Assembly: GCF_003668995.1 (NCBI RefSeq)
Contig: NZ_CP033068.1
Span: 4,464,001 to 4,528,000 of the forward strand
DNA: 64,000 nt
Reading direction: 5' to 3'
Source of the DNA: Flavobacterium sp. 140616W15
Lineage (GTDB): Bacteria > Bacteroidota > Bacteroidia > Flavobacteriales > Flavobacteriaceae
In this document: positions 1 through 9,665 of the stretch, one piece after another
How positions within the stretch are numbered: the first letter of the stretch is position 1
How the letters are laid out: the number at the start of each line of letters is the position of its first letter
Notes under the pieces: generated by a model
Told to the model about the DNA's origin: nothing
What the model saw: only the letters and a program-made list of their open reading frames with translations
The model's database searches: none
Position numbers and translations under genes: made by a program

Positions 1-2036
1 GTAATTTGAGAACCATTGTTGTTAATCAATTTCTTGGCATATTCAATAAGGAAAGAATCTTCTTTGCTAAAAATAGGTATGAAAACCTGATTTATTTCTT
101 CTAGCTCCTTATCAATAAAAATCCCAACAGGCATTTTGCTTTTTGTAATAACATGTCTTGTTCTCTCGTCAAAAGGAGAATTTTCGAACAGACCTTCCTT
201 TCCTGTAAATTTATCGATTAAACGGTCTGGATTTACTATTCTAGTGGTGAATCCTAGTATTTTACCTAATAAGGTTCCTTCAAAAATAGATTGTCCTAAA
301 CTAACTAATAATAAATCATATTCACCTTGATTTGCTGTTTCGGTTATGTCAGCATCAATATCATTAGATAATTTAAAAAGACTAACCATATTTTGATTCA
401 AACTTTCCGATTCAGAAATAACTGGTAAAAGCATTTCTCTTTCATAATCTTTTACTTCAAAAGGATGTAACTCAGAACTTAATGATAAATGCATTGCAGT
501 TACAATGGTATTGTCAGGTTGTTTTTTAGTCAAGCTATTTGCAATTCGTAATAATGTTTTTCCTTTGTCAGGAGTGTCAAATGAAAATAGGATTTTGTAT
601 TTGCTTTTGTTGCCTATTTCTTCTGGGATAACAGTTTTTTTGTCTTTAAAAATGAAATTGATAAAATCTAAAGCGGGTCCGGTCATAAAGGTCGTAACCA
701 ATGCCATAATTACCATCATAGTAAAAATTTCAGTTGATAAAACACCTAAATCGTATCCTATATTTAAAACAACCAATTCCATTAAACCACGAGTATTCAT
801 TAAAGCACCGATGGCTAAGCTGTCTTTCCAGCTTTGTCCTACAAATTTGGCTGCAAAGGCACTTCCAAAGAATTTTCCAACGACAGCTACTGCAATAATT
901 ACTCCAGTAACTTTCCATAAATAAGGGTCGTTTAATAAACCTATTTGAGTACGTAATCCTGTAAAAACGAAGAATAAAGGAAGTAAAAGTATAACAGATA
1001 CGTCTTCTACTTTTTCGATAAAAATATTACGGAATTTATGGTTTTCAGGCATAATTGCTCCTGCTAAAAAAGCACCAAATAAGGCATGAATTCCGATTAA
1101 CTCAGAAGCATAAGCAGAAAATAGAAGTGTTAAGAAGAAAATAGCAACTACAGGTTTGTTTAAACTCTCACGGGTTGAATTTAAGTCTCCTACACGTTTT
1201 AAAAACGGACGAACTATTTTAAGCATTACAATTACATAAATAATTGCTAATCCAATTACGTATAATGAACTAGTAAAAGAACCAGCTTTTACAATAGCAA
1301 TTACTACGGCTAGAATACACCAAGCAGTAATATCATCTGCTGCAGCACAAGTTATAGCAATGGTTCCGAGCTTGGTTTTTTGTAAACCTCGTTCTTGAAC
1401 AATTCTAGCTAAAACTGGAAATGCTGTAATACTCATAGCAATTCCCATAAATAGTCCAAAAGAAGCAAATTCAACTCCAATAGGGGCAAAAGTATGATAA
1501 ATGAAATAGGCTAAAGTTAAGCCCAAAGCAAATGGAATTACGATACTTGCATGGCTAATTACAACAGATTCATGTGCTTTGTTTTTTAGTACTTTTAAGT
1601 CCAGTTCCATACCAATTACGAACATAAAAAGTATTAAACCTATTTGGCTTAAAAATTGCAGATTTCCTAAAGATTCTTGTGGAAATAAAGTAGCTGAAAA
1701 TTCAGGGAAGTACATTCCGATAAGAGATGGCCCTAAAACAATACCAGCAACCATTTCTCCAATTACAGAGGGTTGACCAATTTTTCTAAAAACCCATCCA
1801 AAGAAACGTGCTACCAAAATAATTGTAATAATTTGGGCAAGTAAAATAGCAAGTGGATGTTGTAAGTTTTCAATCATTGCCGAAAGAAAATCATTCCAAT
1901 GGCTACTCTCTATTTTCTTTTGAACAATTTCTCTTCCTATTTCTAAAGCTTTTCCTTTTGAGATTACCAAATAAATTAAAGCAGAAAATCCACCAATAAT
2001 TATGAGATAAAATAATGAATTTTTAATGTTCTTCAT
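1..2036 (-). CDS. Kef-type cation/proton antiporter (CPA2), cut by the left window edge
   Basis: Monovalent cation:proton antiporter of the CPA2/Kef family in the inner membrane. About 678 codons are visible from the ATG at 2034-2036, and the reading frame runs off the window without a stop. The N-terminal half is a multi-span membrane domain with the family signature CAAADDITAWC (paired acidic residues for ion exchange) and a QPSVIGEM..GIVLGPSL helix. The C-terminal part is a soluble region resembling two universal-stress-like units (MTGPALD, then KYKILFSF, and later LLLVSLGQSIFEGTLLG). It is closely similar along its full visible length to the complete paralogue at 3930-6200, so the two look like a gene duplication. 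The missing 3' end probably holds only some tens of residues, judging from the 756-residue paralogue. The ion transported cannot be told from the sequence. Confidence 0.9.
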   Translation of the reverse strand, partial: MKNIKNSLFYLIIIGGFSALIYLVISKGKALEIGREIVQKKIESSHWNDFLSAMIENLQHPLAILLAQIITIILVARFFGWVFRKIGQPSVIGEMVAGIVLGPSLIGMYFPEFSATLFPQESLGNLQFLSQIGLILFMFVIGMELDLKVLKNKAHESVVISHASIVIPFALGLTLAYFIYHTFAPIGVEFASFGLFMGIAMSITAFPVLARIVQERGLQKTKLGTIAITCAAADDITAWCILAVVIAIVKAGSFTSSLYVIGLAIIYVIVMLKIVRPFLKRVGDLNSTRESLNKPVVAIFFLTLLFSAYASELIGIHALFGAFLAGAIMPENHKFRNIFIEKVEDVSVILLLPLFFVFTGLRTQIGLLNDPYLWKVTGVIIAVAVVGKFFGSAFAAKFVGQSWKDSLAIGALMNTRGLMELVVLNIGYDLGVLSTEIFTMMVIMALVTTFMTGPALDFINFIFKDKKTVIPEEIGNKSKYKILFSFDTPDKGKTLLRIANSLTKKQPDNTIVTAMHLSLSSELHPFEVKDYEREMLLPVISESESLNQNMVSLFKLSNDIDADITETANQGEYDLLLVSLGQSIFEGTLLGKILGFTTRIVNPDRLIDKFTGKEGLFENSPFDERTRHVITKSKMPVGIFIDKELEEINQVFIPIFSKEDSFLIEYAKKLINNNGSQI

Positions 2037-2148
2037 ATCACGTCATTTTGATTTATTGTGTAAAGATGCGGAGTGACTTTTGAGGAAAAAAGGAAAATCA
2101 AAGCTAATTCTTATTAGATGTAATAAGATGGGGAAATTTTGTAATAAG

Positions 2149-2868
2149 TTATATTTTTACTTTAAGTAAAAAGTCAGATCGGTAGGTTTCGCTCAAAGAA
2201 AGTGTAATATTTGTTCCGTTTTTTCTTTGATGGTGCAGTACTATTTCGTTGTGATTGAAAAATTTAATAGCACTCATTGCAATGATTTCCTTTTTATTTA
2301 CTCGACAAAAATAGGCCTCGGGTAATTGTTTTAGGAGTGAACCAAAGTTTATGTTTTTTAAAGTAAGTAAGCTTCCATCTGCTAGAAGTACTGTTTTGTC
2401 ACGACTGTCAGTTGTAGCAGTTTCTATGTATTGAATTTGATTAAAATACAACAAGGTTTTTCCTTTGTCTGTATTTAACTGCATGAAGGTTTTGACTGCT
2501 TCGGGTTTGTTAAACTGCTCAAGCGCTTTAGAAACAGCCTTTTGTAGACGTTCTAATTTTACAGGCTTTGTAATATAATCTACGGCATCAATATTAAATG
2601 CTTCGGCTGCATATTCTTTGTAAGCAGTACAAAAAACAACTAATTTGTTTTCAAGTAAACGGGCTAAATCTAGTCCGTCAATCCCGGGCATTTCGATATC
2701 AGATATTAATAAATCGAAATCTAGATTTGGAATTTCAGACAATAATTTTTCGGGATTATTAAAAGCTTTTACAATCTCTAATTCGGGAATTTGCTCACAC
2801 AGCATTTTTAGATAAGTTAATCCGGGTAACTCATCATCCAGTAATAAGCATTTGAGTTTTGTATTCAA
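2149..2868 (-). CDS. LytTR-family response regulator
   Basis: A 239-residue response regulator of the LytR/AlgR type. The receiver domain covers about residues 6-120, with the acidic pocket DDE at 11-13 and phospho-acceptor Asp57 in LISDIEMPG. A LytTR DNA-binding domain covers about 130-236 (KGKTLLYFNQIQYIE, then FCRVNKKEIIAMSAI). Its start overlaps the 3' end of the histidine kinase gene by 35 bp, so the two are co-translated and form a two-component pair. They are the last two genes of a run that begins with the antiporter at 6200. The target genes are unknown; control of the neighbouring antiporter and exporter genes is a reasonable inference only. Confidence 0.92.
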   Translation of the reverse strand: MNTKLKCLLLDDELPGLTYLKMLCEQIPELEIVKAFNNPEKLLSEIPNLDFDLLISDIEMPGIDGLDLARLLENKLVVFCTAYKEYAAEAFNIDAVDYITKPVKLERLQKAVSKALEQFNKPEAVKTFMQLNTDKGKTLLYFNQIQYIETATTDSRDKTVLLADGSLLTLKNINFGSLLKQLPEAYFCRVNKKEIIAMSAIKFFNHNEIVLHHQRKNGTNITLSLSETYRSDFLLKVKI

Positions 2869-3592
2869 GTAGATTAATTTTTAAATGAGCAATGTAAGTA
2901 TCGTTCTCTACAAATTTATCAAGTTTGAATTGATTTTTATAGATAATTTTTAATCGTTGTTCTAATGTGGCATTTCCTATACCGCTTCGTTCTTTCTTTA
3001 ATACCTTTTTATCCGAAACTTTATTAGATACTGTTAGAGAGAAATGATTGTCTTTTAATTCAAATATTATTGAAATAAAGGCATCTGCATTTTGTATATC
3101 TGCATGTTTAAAAGCATTTTCGATTAAATCGATAGAGATTAAAGGAGCGAGCAATGGCTGGTCGTATAGTTTTTCGTCTTCGCCAATAATAGTCTTTACT
3201 TTTAATTCAAAAAGTGGACTAATTTTAATTTTGTTGATTTCGATTAAATTCAATGCAAATTCAATTTCTTCTTTTGGAGTGACCAACTTTTTCTTGCTCT
3301 CGTAAAGGATGTAATCTAGCACATTGGCCAATTTGTCTAAAGCAAAATAAGTTTGATACGCATGTGATTGAATTGAATTAAGGATATTCTTAAAAAGATG
3401 AGGATTAAGTTTAGATTCTAATGTTTCCAATTGCAAATCATTTACCTTCATCTCTAGCAGATAAAAATTCTTTTCGGCTATTTCTTTGGCTTTTCTAGAT
3501 TGAACCAATTGATAGACTATATAACCAATCAGGGCTACTAGCAAAATAATTATTGCTAGTAGAAGATTAGTTATAGTGGTGCTTGTTTGCAT
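2834..3592 (-). CDS. LytS/YehU-type sensor histidine kinase with one membrane span
   Basis: A 252-residue kinase with one N-terminal transmembrane helix (about residues 8-31), a short coiled coil, and a His_kinase domain whose acceptor His lies in LNPHLFKNILNSI. The ATPase part has the N box IDLIENAFKHA and the G box RSGIGNATLEQRL. There is no periplasmic sensory domain, so any signal is probably sensed in or near the membrane. I chose the start at 3592 rather than the upstream in-frame ATG at 3613, because the longer form would overlap the end of the SMR gene. The gene overlaps its response regulator by 35 bp. Confidence 0.88.
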   Translation of the reverse strand: MQTSTTITNLLLAIIILLVALIGYIVYQLVQSRKAKEIAEKNFYLLEMKVNDLQLETLESKLNPHLFKNILNSIQSHAYQTYFALDKLANVLDYILYESKKKLVTPKEEIEFALNLIEINKIKISPLFELKVKTIIGEDEKLYDQPLLAPLISIDLIENAFKHADIQNADAFISIIFELKDNHFSLTVSNKVSDKKVLKKERSGIGNATLEQRLKIIYKNQFKLDKFVENDTYIAHLKINLLEYKTQMLITG

Positions 3593-3596
3593 GTTA

Positions 3597-3926
3597 TTAA
3601 TGGCTTGAAACAAATTTTAACCCAATAATTGAAGCTATTAAAGTCGTTAAGAAAAATATTCTCCAAAATGTTGCAGGTTCTTTAAAGATAAGAATTCCAA
3701 CCAAAACAGTTCCTACGGCTCCAATTCCTGTCCAAACGGCATAGGCTGTTCCTATAGGTAAAACCTGAGTTGCTTTGTATAATAAAAGCATGCTTATTGT
3801 AAGGCATACAAAAAATCCAATCATCCAGTAAGTTGCTACCATTCCAGATGATTCTTTGGCTTTGCCAAGACAAGAGGCAAAACCTACTTCAAATAGCCCA
3901 GCTATTACAAGTAAAATCCAATTCAT
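3597..3926 (-). CDS. SMR-family exporter, SugE/Gdx-like
   Basis: A 109-residue small multidrug resistance protein with four predicted transmembrane helices. The membrane-embedded Glu13 of helix 1 (IAGLFEVGFA) is present, and helix 3 carries LPIGTAYAVWTGIGAVGT, which is close to the SugE/Gdx guanidinium-exporter signature. SMR proteins act as dual-topology dimers exchanging protons for cations. The gene starts 3 bp after the antiporter stop codon and ends 4 bp before the kinase start, so it is inside the same transcription unit. I saw no guanidine riboswitch. The substrate (guanidinium or quaternary ammonium) is inferred from family motifs. Confidence 0.9.
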   Translation of the reverse strand: MNWILLVIAGLFEVGFASCLGKAKESSGMVATYWMIGFFVCLTISMLLLYKATQVLPIGTAYAVWTGIGAVGTVLVGILIFKEPATFWRIFFLTTLIASIIGLKFVSSH

Positions 3927-3929
3927 TTT

Positions 3930-6200
3930 TTAGGGTTTAATAATTAATACAGAAGGCACATTGCTCAACCAGGTACTTCTGGAGTCGACTAATGCTTTCC
4001 AACTTTCAAGACTAATAATCATTAGGTCTTGTTTGTCTAAAAATTCTTTTTTGATGATACGATCGTTCATCATCGATATGTTTTTAGGAAATTTTTGCTC
4101 CAAGGTAGTAATCGCACTCTTAATTACAAAATTTGTTTCTATGTTTCCGTTTACATCCAGAATACTGATGATTGAATTGTTGTTGTATATTAATTTTTGT
4201 GCGTAATCTATCAGGAATGTATCTTCGACATTAAATATTGGAATAAATATATGATTTACACTTTGTAATTCTTTGTCGATTAAAATCCCCAAAGGCATTT
4301 TGGTTTTCGAAACAATCAATCGTGTTCTTTCATCAAAAGGAGAGTTTTGAAACAACCCTTCTTTCCCTGTAAATTTATCTATCAGACGATCAGGGTTAAT
4401 AATTCGGGTCGTAAAGCCAATTACTTTCCCTAATAATGTTCCTTCAAAAATAGATTGTCCTAAACCAACTAGTAGTAAATCGTAGTCGCCTTGATTGGCA
4501 ATGTCGGCAATATCGGTTTCGATATCTATAGTAGCTTTAAAAATAGTAGTGATTTCCTGTTTAAGAATTTTAGATTCTTCGACAATCGGAATAAAGCTGT
4601 TTTTTTCTTTGTCTTCAATATTAAAAGCGTGCATTTCATCACTTAAGGATAAGTGCATTGCTGTAACTTGAGAGGTATCTTGTTGTTTTTTGACAAGACT
4701 ATTTGCTAATCGCAAAAGAGATTTTCCTTTTTCGTTGTTCCCAAAAGAAATCAAAATTCGGTATTTACTGCTAATTGATGGTGTTTCGAGAACAGGAACT
4801 TCTTTGTCTTTAAATATATAATCGATTAAATCTAATGCAGGGCCGGTCATAAAAGTGGTTACCAACGCCATTATTACCATCATTGTAAAAACTTCGGGAG
4901 TTAAAACTTTAAGTTCTAGTCCTATGTTTAGAACAACTAATTCCATTAATCCTCTTGTGTTCATTAAAGCTCCTATGGTTAAGCTGTCTTTCCAACTTTG
5001 TCCCACAAATTTAGCAGCAAAAGCGCTTCCGAAAAATTTACCAACAACTGCAACCAAAATAATCATTCCGGTTATAGTCCATAAATAAGGATCGTTTATA
5101 AGTCCGATTTCGGTTTTTAGACCAGTAAACACAAAGAAAAGTGGCAGTAATAAAATCACAGATACATCTTCGACTTTCTCAATAAACATCGTTCGGAATT
5201 TGGGAACATCTGGCATGATTGCACCAGTCATAAAAGCGCCAAAAAGAGCATGAATACCGATAACTTCGGTTGCATATGAAGAAGCAATAAGAGTAAGTAC
5301 AAAAATTGCCACTACGGGCTTGTCAATGCTGGATTTAGCTCCGTATAGATCACCAATTCTTTTTAAGAATGGTTTTACGATGTATAACATTGCCAGAACA
5401 TAAATGACAGCCAGAAAGATGATGTATATCGAACTTACAAATGAGCCTGCTTTTACGATAGCAATAACCACAGCAAGCAAGCACCAAGCGGTAATATCAT
5501 CTGCAGCCGCGCATGTAATAACAATGGTACCTAACTTAGTTTTATGAATGCCTCGCTCCTGAACGATACGTGCTAAAACAGGAAATGCAGTAATACTCAT
5601 GGCAATACCCATAAATAAACTAAAGGATAGAAATTTTACACCTTCGGGAGCAAATCGATTATAAACAAAATAAGATAATCCGATACCTAGTGCAAAAGGA
5701 ATTACGATACTGGCATGGCTTATTACAACTGCTTCATTGGCTTTGTTTTTTAGGGCTTTTAAATCAAGTTCCATTCCTATTACAAACATGAAAAGAATCA
5801 AACCAATCTGACTTAAAAATTTCAAATTGCCTAATGACTCCACAGGAAATAAGGCCATAGAGAATTCTGGAAAGTACAAGCCTAATAAGGAAGGGCCTAA
5901 GACAATACCAGCAATGATTTCACCTATTACAGATGGTTGCCCAATACGTTTAAAAACCCATCCAAAAAACCGTGCAACAAAAATGATTGTTATTATTTGG
6001 GCTAATAAGATGGCAAGTGGATCTTGAAAATTCGATCGCATCGAAGCGATAAAATCATACCACGAACCTTTTCCTGATCCTAAAACTTCTATTGTTTTAT
6101 TTGCTTCTAAGTATTTTCCTTTAGTGATAATCCAGTATATTAAAGCCGTAAAACCTCCAGTTACTCCTATATAAAACAATGCGTTTTTGTAGTTTTTCAT
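3930..6200 (-). CDS. Kef-type cation/proton antiporter (CPA2), complete paralogue
   Basis: A 756-residue inner-membrane antiporter. An N-terminal single span (about 7-25) is followed by the CPA2 membrane domain (about 60-450), with the conserved Asp pair at residues 234-235 in AAADDITAWC. A soluble C-terminal region (about 475-756) has universal-stress-like features. There is no TrkA-N/RCK domain, so it is not a classical KefB or KefC. It heads a run of four closely packed genes on the minus strand (antiporter, SMR, histidine kinase, LytTR regulator). Its paralogue lies just beyond that run at the left edge. A possible -7 element (GATATTTG) is on the minus strand at 6242-6249. Confidence 0.93.
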   Translation of the reverse strand: MKNYKNALFYIGVTGGFTALIYWIITKGKYLEANKTIEVLGSGKGSWYDFIASMRSNFQDPLAILLAQIITIIFVARFFGWVFKRIGQPSVIGEIIAGIVLGPSLLGLYFPEFSMALFPVESLGNLKFLSQIGLILFMFVIGMELDLKALKNKANEAVVISHASIVIPFALGIGLSYFVYNRFAPEGVKFLSFSLFMGIAMSITAFPVLARIVQERGIHKTKLGTIVITCAAADDITAWCLLAVVIAIVKAGSFVSSIYIIFLAVIYVLAMLYIVKPFLKRIGDLYGAKSSIDKPVVAIFVLTLIASSYATEVIGIHALFGAFMTGAIMPDVPKFRTMFIEKVEDVSVILLLPLFFVFTGLKTEIGLINDPYLWTITGMIILVAVVGKFFGSAFAAKFVGQSWKDSLTIGALMNTRGLMELVVLNIGLELKVLTPEVFTMMVIMALVTTFMTGPALDLIDYIFKDKEVPVLETPSISSKYRILISFGNNEKGKSLLRLANSLVKKQQDTSQVTAMHLSLSDEMHAFNIEDKEKNSFIPIVEESKILKQEITTIFKATIDIETDIADIANQGDYDLLLVGLGQSIFEGTLLGKVIGFTTRIINPDRLIDKFTGKEGLFQNSPFDERTRLIVSKTKMPLGILIDKELQSVNHIFIPIFNVEDTFLIDYAQKLIYNNNSIISILDVNGNIETNFVIKSAITTLEQKFPKNISMMNDRIIKKEFLDKQDLMIISLESWKALVDSRSTWLSNVPSVLIIKP

Positions 6201-6241
6201 CCTGTATTTTAAATAATGTAATTATTTTCTCAAAAATAATA

Positions 6242-6249
6242 CAAATATC
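6242..6249 (-). promoter_or_regulatory. Candidate -7 element of the antiporter operon
   Basis: On the minus strand this reads GATATTTG, one mismatch from the Bacteroidota -7 consensus TAnnTTTG, 41 bp before the antiporter start. No clear -33 TTTG was seen. Confidence 0.35.
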
Positions 6250-6370
6250 AGAAAAGGGAGCTAAGAAATCGTATCAATTTCAATTAACTTATTGTAAAAA
6301 ATTAACGGTAATTTATACATCTAACAACATAAAAGGTTAACCAAAATTTATCCTTTCCTGTGTTTTTTAG

Positions 6371-6378
6371 TACATTTG
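6371..6378 (+). promoter_or_regulatory. -7 promoter element of the MMPL exporter gene
   Basis: TACATTTG matches the Bacteroidota -7 consensus exactly and lies 20 bp before the ATG at 6399. Because it sits inside the longer possible reading frame that opens at 6360, it supports the later start. Confidence 0.6.
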
Positions 6379-6398
6379 CAACCATTTTTAAAATTTTT

Positions 6399-8765
6399 AT
6401 GAAAAAGAAATCGAATGTAGGTTTTTGGGAATTAATTGCTAGAATTATACTCAAAAACAGGATTGTAATTTTAGGGATTATTATTGCAATTACACTTTTC
6501 CTTGGTTACCAATGGAAAAATCTTGCTATGACTTATACTGAGGCTAACTTGCTTCCAAAAGAGCATATCGCAAATAAAGACTATCAGAAATTTTTAGATA
6601 AGTTTGGAGAAGAAGGCAATCTTATCGTTATAGGTTTTAAAGATTCAACTTTTTTTACACCAAAAAATTATGCTGCCTGGAATGAATTAATGACAGGTTT
6701 GAAAAAGGCTAAAGAGGTCGATTTGGTAGTTTCTTTAAGTGATTTGAAAAAATTAGAAAAAGATACTGTAAACGAAAAATTTGTCTTAGCTCCGTTTATT
6801 GATCAAAAGAAAGCGCTTGATCCAGCATATTTGCAAACGGTGCAATACGATTTGTTTCATAATTTGCCGTTTTATGAAGGGCTGTTGTTTAATAAAGAAA
6901 GCGGAAGTATCCGATCTGCGGTTTATATGAACAAAAAGCTTGTAAATACAGCAGAGAGAAAAACGTTTATTCTTGAAAATTTAGTTCCTAAGATTGATAA
7001 GTTCGAGAAAACAACCGGAATCGATTTACGTGTTTCTGGAATGCCATACATCAGGACTATTAATGCAGATAATATGAAAGGTGAAATAGGCCTTTTTATT
7101 GGTGCGGCTTTACTTACCGTCTCGTTGATTTTCTTTTTCTTTTTCCGTTCATTTAGGGCGACTTTTATTTCAATATGTATCTTAATTGTTGGTGTAGTTT
7201 GGTCTTTTGGAACACTTGGTTTGTTTCATTATAAAATTACTGTTTTAACAGCAATAATTCCGCCATTGATAATCGTTATTGGGATTACAAATTGTATTTT
7301 CTTGATTAATAAATACCAACAGGAAATAAAATTGCATAACAACCAAGCAAAAGCTTTGCAACGTATTATTTCTAAAATTGGAGTTTCGACTCTGATGACA
7401 AACCTTACTACTGCAGTTGGATTTGCAACCTTTATGATTACTGGGAATGATTTGCTTTTTGAGTTTGGTTTAGTGACATCGATTAATGTTATTTCTGTTT
7501 ATTTTTTAACGCTTTTAATCGTGCCAATTGTGTACAGTTTTATGTCGATTCCTAAGGAAAAACACTTGCATCATTTAACTAAAACCTATATTTCGGTACT
7601 ATTGGATTGGGTAGAGAGTGTAGTAAAATACAAACGAAAAGTTATATATACCATCTACGGATTGCTTTTGCTGTTTAGTATTATTGGGGTATCGCAAATG
7701 AAAGTGTCAGGAAGTTTGATTGGAGAAATGCCAAAAAGTGCTTCTTTCTTTAAAGATATTTTGTTTTACGAAAAGGAATTTAATGGAGTGATGCCATTAG
7801 AAATTATGATTGACACCAAACGTAAAAAAGGGGTCATGAAATTATCGACAATGCGTAAAATGGACGAGTTACAGGCTACAATCGAAGGGATGCCAGAATT
7901 GTCTAAACCAGTCTCTATAGTAAATTTGGTTAAATACTCGAAACAGGCTTTTTATAACGGGAAACCTGAGTATTATCAATTACCAACTTCACAGGAACAG
8001 ACATTTATTTTGGCTTATGCTAAAAATGCAGTAAAAAACAATAAGGATAATTTAATGAAAAGTTATGTGGATTCGACAGGCCAGTACGCTCGAATTACAA
8101 CGTTTATGAAAGATATTGGTACTGATGAAATGGCTAAAGTCGAGAAGAAACTTCATTCTAAAATTAATGAAATTTTCCCAAAAGATCGCTATGAAGTTAC
8201 GGTAACAGGTAAAGCATTAGTTTTTCAGAAAGGAACTTCTTATTTAGTAGATAATTTAATTGAATCATTAATTTTTGCCATTTTTGTTATTGCAGTACTT
8301 ATGTTGTATTTGTTCAGATCGTTCAAAATGGTTTTTGCTTCGGTTATAACAAACATATTACCACTTTGTATTACATCTGGATTAATGGGGTATTTTGGGA
8401 TTCCACTTAAGCCATCAACGATATTAGTGTTTAGTATTGCATTTGGTATATCTGTAGATAATGCAATTCAGTTTATGGCAAAATACCGACATGATTTGTT
8501 ACAGAATAACGGAAAGGTCAAGAAATCAGTTTTCAGTGCATTAAGAGAAACTGGAATTAGTACTTTTTATACTTCTGTTGTATTGATCTTAGGATTTGCA
8601 ACGTTTACACTTTCAAGCTTTAGCGGAACAATCGCATTGGGAGGATTAATTTCATGCACGCTGGCATTTGCGATGTTTGCAAACATATTAGTCTTACCAG
8701 CTTTGGTATTGACGTTTGAAAAGAAAAAAACTAAAAAAGAAGATGTTATAGAAGGAGAGATTTAA
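6399..8765 (+). CDS. RND/MMPL-family inner-membrane exporter
   Basis: A 788-residue RND-superfamily protein of the MMPL type. It has two repeats, each a transmembrane helix, a large periplasmic loop and a bundle of about five helices (roughly residues 220-400 and 625-770). Both bundles hold the family-typical conserved patches (IPPLIIVIGITNCIFLINKY; FSIAFGISVDNAIQFMAKYR). Such proteins export lipids, hopanoids or other hydrophobic molecules using the proton gradient; the substrate here is unknown. The start at 6399 (MKKKSN) is preferred to 6360 because a promoter element lies between them. The gene stands alone. Confidence 0.88.
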   Translation: MKKKSNVGFWELIARIILKNRIVILGIIIAITLFLGYQWKNLAMTYTEANLLPKEHIANKDYQKFLDKFGEEGNLIVIGFKDSTFFTPKNYAAWNELMTGLKKAKEVDLVVSLSDLKKLEKDTVNEKFVLAPFIDQKKALDPAYLQTVQYDLFHNLPFYEGLLFNKESGSIRSAVYMNKKLVNTAERKTFILENLVPKIDKFEKTTGIDLRVSGMPYIRTINADNMKGEIGLFIGAALLTVSLIFFFFFRSFRATFISICILIVGVVWSFGTLGLFHYKITVLTAIIPPLIIVIGITNCIFLINKYQQEIKLHNNQAKALQRIISKIGVSTLMTNLTTAVGFATFMITGNDLLFEFGLVTSINVISVYFLTLLIVPIVYSFMSIPKEKHLHHLTKTYISVLLDWVESVVKYKRKVIYTIYGLLLLFSIIGVSQMKVSGSLIGEMPKSASFFKDILFYEKEFNGVMPLEIMIDTKRKKGVMKLSTMRKMDELQATIEGMPELSKPVSIVNLVKYSKQAFYNGKPEYYQLPTSQEQTFILAYAKNAVKNNKDNLMKSYVDSTGQYARITTFMKDIGTDEMAKVEKKLHSKINEIFPKDRYEVTVTGKALVFQKGTSYLVDNLIESLIFAIFVIAVLMLYLFRSFKMVFASVITNILPLCITSGLMGYFGIPLKPSTILVFSIAFGISVDNAIQFMAKYRHDLLQNNGKVKKSVFSALRETGISTFYTSVVLILGFATFTLSSFSGTIALGGLISCTLAFAMFANILVLPALVLTFEKKKTKKEDVIEGEI

Positions 8766-8792
8766 TCTTACCTTGAATAAGTAGAAAAAAAA

Positions 8793-8896
8793 CTAACACG
8801 AATTTCACGAATTTGCACAAAATCAACGGTTGAGTTGAATTAGTTTACGAAATTAATTTCACAAACTAATTAGTGGGAATTGGTGAAATTTGTGTT
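8793..8896. repeat. Intergenic repeat with CACGAATTTCACGAATT and an inverted repeat
   Basis: This gap holds the motif CACGAATTTCACGAATTTG (8800-8818), of a kind often scattered between flavobacterial genes. A 9-bp inverted repeat follows, AATTAGTTT at 8838-8846 and AAACTAATT at 8863-8871. No coding potential was seen. Confidence 0.5.
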
Positions 8897-8935
8897 TAAA
8901 ATTATTATTCTTTTTTATGAGATATATTCAGGAAG

Positions 8936-9406
8936 TTATAGCTGAATTTGTCGGTCTATTTGCTGGTCTAAAGAAATGAAGGTTTCTGTTCTAGAAACGC
9001 CTTCAATTGCCTGAATTTTGGTGTTTAATAACTGCATAAGGTGTTCGTTGTCACGACAGATTATTTTAATTAATATCGACCAGTTTCCAGTTGTGTAATG
9101 ACATTCCAGAACTTCGGGTATTTTTTTTAATTCTTTTACAGCTTCTAGATTTCGGGCAGCTTTGTCTAAATAAACGCCTACAAACGCCATAGTGTTATAT
9201 CCTAATACTTTATTGTTAACGATAAATTTTGAGCCAGATATTACGCCAGATTGCTCTAGTTTGCGTAATCGCTGATGAATGGCCGCGCCAGAAATCCCAA
9301 TTTTATTAGCAATCTGCAATATAGGTTTTCGAGCATCTTCCATAAGATATCTTAGGATTTCTTTGTCGATGCCGTCTATTTCAATAACTAGAGAATTGAT
9401 TTTCAT
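8936..9406 (-). CDS. Lrp/AsnC-family transcriptional regulator
   Basis: A 156-residue regulator with an N-terminal winged helix-turn-helix (about residues 10-60, IDKEILRYLMEDARKPILQIANKIG in two runs, ending RLRKLEQSGVI). A C-terminal RAM/ligand-binding domain follows, with HYTTGNWSILIKI. The family senses amino acids and forms octamers or hexadecamers. The possible upstream start at 9490 would add 28 residues unlike any Lrp protein, so the ATG at 9406 is used. It is monocistronic, with the hemD terminator behind its upstream region. Confidence 0.9.
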   Translation of the reverse strand: MKINSLVIEIDGIDKEILRYLMEDARKPILQIANKIGISGAAIHQRLRKLEQSGVISGSKFIVNNKVLGYNTMAFVGVYLDKAARNLEAVKELKKIPEVLECHYTTGNWSILIKIICRDNEHLMQLLNTKIQAIEGVSRTETFISLDQQIDRQIQL

Positions 9407-9616
9407 ATATTTCGATTTAAAACTGATTTCAACGAAACAGTTTAAATTATAAATCAAATCTAATAATAAAACTTTAAAATAGAGGTCCATTTAGGATTTT
9501 TGTCAAAATTTTAAATTTTGAGAAAAATAGGGTAGGGCAAAAATGATTTTTTTTGAATGAGAATAACTTAAAAGGAAAAGGATTCTTGTTTAAGAAAATT
9601 TATGAAAGTTTGGATA

Positions 9617-9645
9617 TAAAAAAAGCTACGAATTTCGTAGCTTTT
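9617..9645 (-). terminator. Rho-independent terminator of the hemD operon
   Basis: The hairpin GCTACGAA/TTCGTAGC (9625-9641) is flanked by A7 on the left and T4 on the right. On the minus strand this gives a GC-containing stem followed by a long U tract, about 25 bp past the hemD stop. Confidence 0.7.
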
Positions 9646-9665
9646 AATTTATTTAGGTAAAAGGA

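Noticed and set aside
3597..3926. A guanidine riboswitch upstream of the SMR gene.
   Set aside because: The gene starts 3 bp after the antiporter stop, leaving no room for a leader RNA, and no matching structure was seen upstream of the operon.
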